Shown: positions 6,441 to 6,637 of the stretch, piece by piece
How positions within the stretch are numbered: the first letter of the stretch is position 1
Layout of the letters: every line of letters starts with the position of its first letter
Origin: an uncultured Emergencia sp.
Lineage (GTDB): Bacteria > Bacillota > Clostridia > Peptostreptococcales > Anaerovoracaceae
Reading direction: 5' to 3'
Assembly (NCBI GenBank): GCA_902476665.1
Contig: CABSEO010000108.1
Span: 1-6,637, forward strand
DNA: 6,637 nt
The notes under the pieces: model-generated
Database searches by the model: none
What the model was told of the DNA's origin: nothing
What the model saw: the letters and a program-made list of their open reading frames with translations, nothing else
Position numbers and translations under genes: made by a program

Positions 6441-6476
6441 TAAAATATTGACATAATTTGTAAAATATGTTAAAAA
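6441..6476 (+). promoter_or_regulatory. Candidate promoter/operator before the last gene
   Basis: A perfect -35 box TTGACA (6448-6453) is followed after 17 bases by a weak -10 TAAAAA (6471-6476, 4 of 6 consensus). TAAAATAT occurs twice, at 6441-6448 and 6461-6468, exactly 20 bases apart and on either side of the -35, which could be a repressor site or chance in AT-rich DNA. A transcript from here would reach the gene at 6506 with a leader of about 25 bases. Confidence 0.4.
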
Positions 6477-6505
6477 ATAATTGGAGATTTCGGAAAGAGG
6501 TGATT

Positions 6506-6637
6506 ATGTCAAGACAATGGCAGCAGACAAAGTACAAAAATCTGGTTATGCCGAAGGCAGTATATTATCAGACTGTCTGGGCAGTACGGGATCTGGAGAG
6601 AATGGAGGAAAGACTTGCTGAACTTGAGGAAGAGGAG
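6506..6637 (+). CDS. Unrecognised protein, 3'-partial, possibly phage or integrative-element type
   Basis: ATG 6506 follows an excellent Shine-Dalgarno (AAAGAGGTGAT, 6494-6504) and the frame is open to the window edge, giving 44 residues. It begins MSRQWQQTKYKNLVMP, then KAVYYQTVWAVRDLERMEE, and continues as a charged helix rich in Glu and Leu that may start a coiled coil. The pattern 'LxMPxxVYxQxxWxxRDxxRM' resembles small proteins I associate with phage and integrative-element late-regulation modules, but this is from memory of the motif pattern only and is not proven. No signal peptide or membrane segment is visible. No function is assigned. Confidence 0.7.
   Translation, partial: MSRQWQQTKYKNLVMPKAVYYQTVWAVRDLERMEERLAELEEEE

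Noticed and set aside
1..6637. CRISPR arrays, tRNA or rRNA genes, insertion sequences
   Set aside because: No regularly spaced repeats, cloverleaf sequences, rRNA-like stretches or transposase motifs were seen on either strand.

Overview
The window looks like a chromosomal segment from a low- to mid-GC anaerobic Firmicute, most likely a Clostridia/Lachnospiraceae-type gut bacterium. This rests on strong AGGAGG/AGGTGA-type ribosome binding sites, tight ATGA and TAATG gene overlaps, AT-rich intergenic DNA with a TATAAT promoter, and the family types present (a macro-domain/HTH protein, a BioB-like radical SAM enzyme, a SsuABC-like transporter). The genus call is inference. All recognised genes are on the + strand.

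Layout. (1) 1-816: the 3' part of an SseB-like gene, open at the left edge. (2) 823-1860: a two-domain protein, an N-terminal macro domain (ADP-ribose binding) joined by a charged linker to a C-terminal HTH-like domain. It sits 6 bases after the SseB stop, with its Shine-Dalgarno overlapping that stop, so the two are co-transcribed. (3) 1861-1998: a spacer holding the decayed 3' end of an XRE/Cro-type regulator gene. (4) 1999-2583: a YgjP/SprT-like (DUF45) zinc hydrolase with HELCH, followed by a clear intrinsic terminator at 2613-2641. (5) 2642-2816: a spacer with a 6-bp hairpin and a good promoter (TATAAT at 2785-2790). (6) 2817-6419: a four-gene operon of a radical SAM enzyme, a lipoprotein substrate-binding protein, a permease and an ATPase. 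(7) 6420-6505: an AT-rich spacer with TTGACA flanked by direct repeats. (8) 6506 onward: the start of an unrecognised short or truncated gene, possibly of phage or integrative-element type.

How the genes fit together. The four-gene operon is the most interesting part. A complete NitT/TauT/SsuABC/ThiXYZ-class importer is encoded directly behind a radical SAM enzyme of the BioB/HydE/PylB superfamily. The enzyme keeps the CxxxCxxC cluster motif but appears to lack the cysteines that hold the auxiliary cluster of true biotin synthase, and it carries an unusual C-terminal Cys-Cys-Cys. The simplest reading is that a small molecule is imported and then remodelled by radical chemistry, or that the transporter supplies a precursor. 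The substrate cannot be read from the sequence. The SseB-like/macro-HTH pair is a second, separate unit, plausibly linked to stress or ADP-ribose signalling; its exact role is not known from this sequence.
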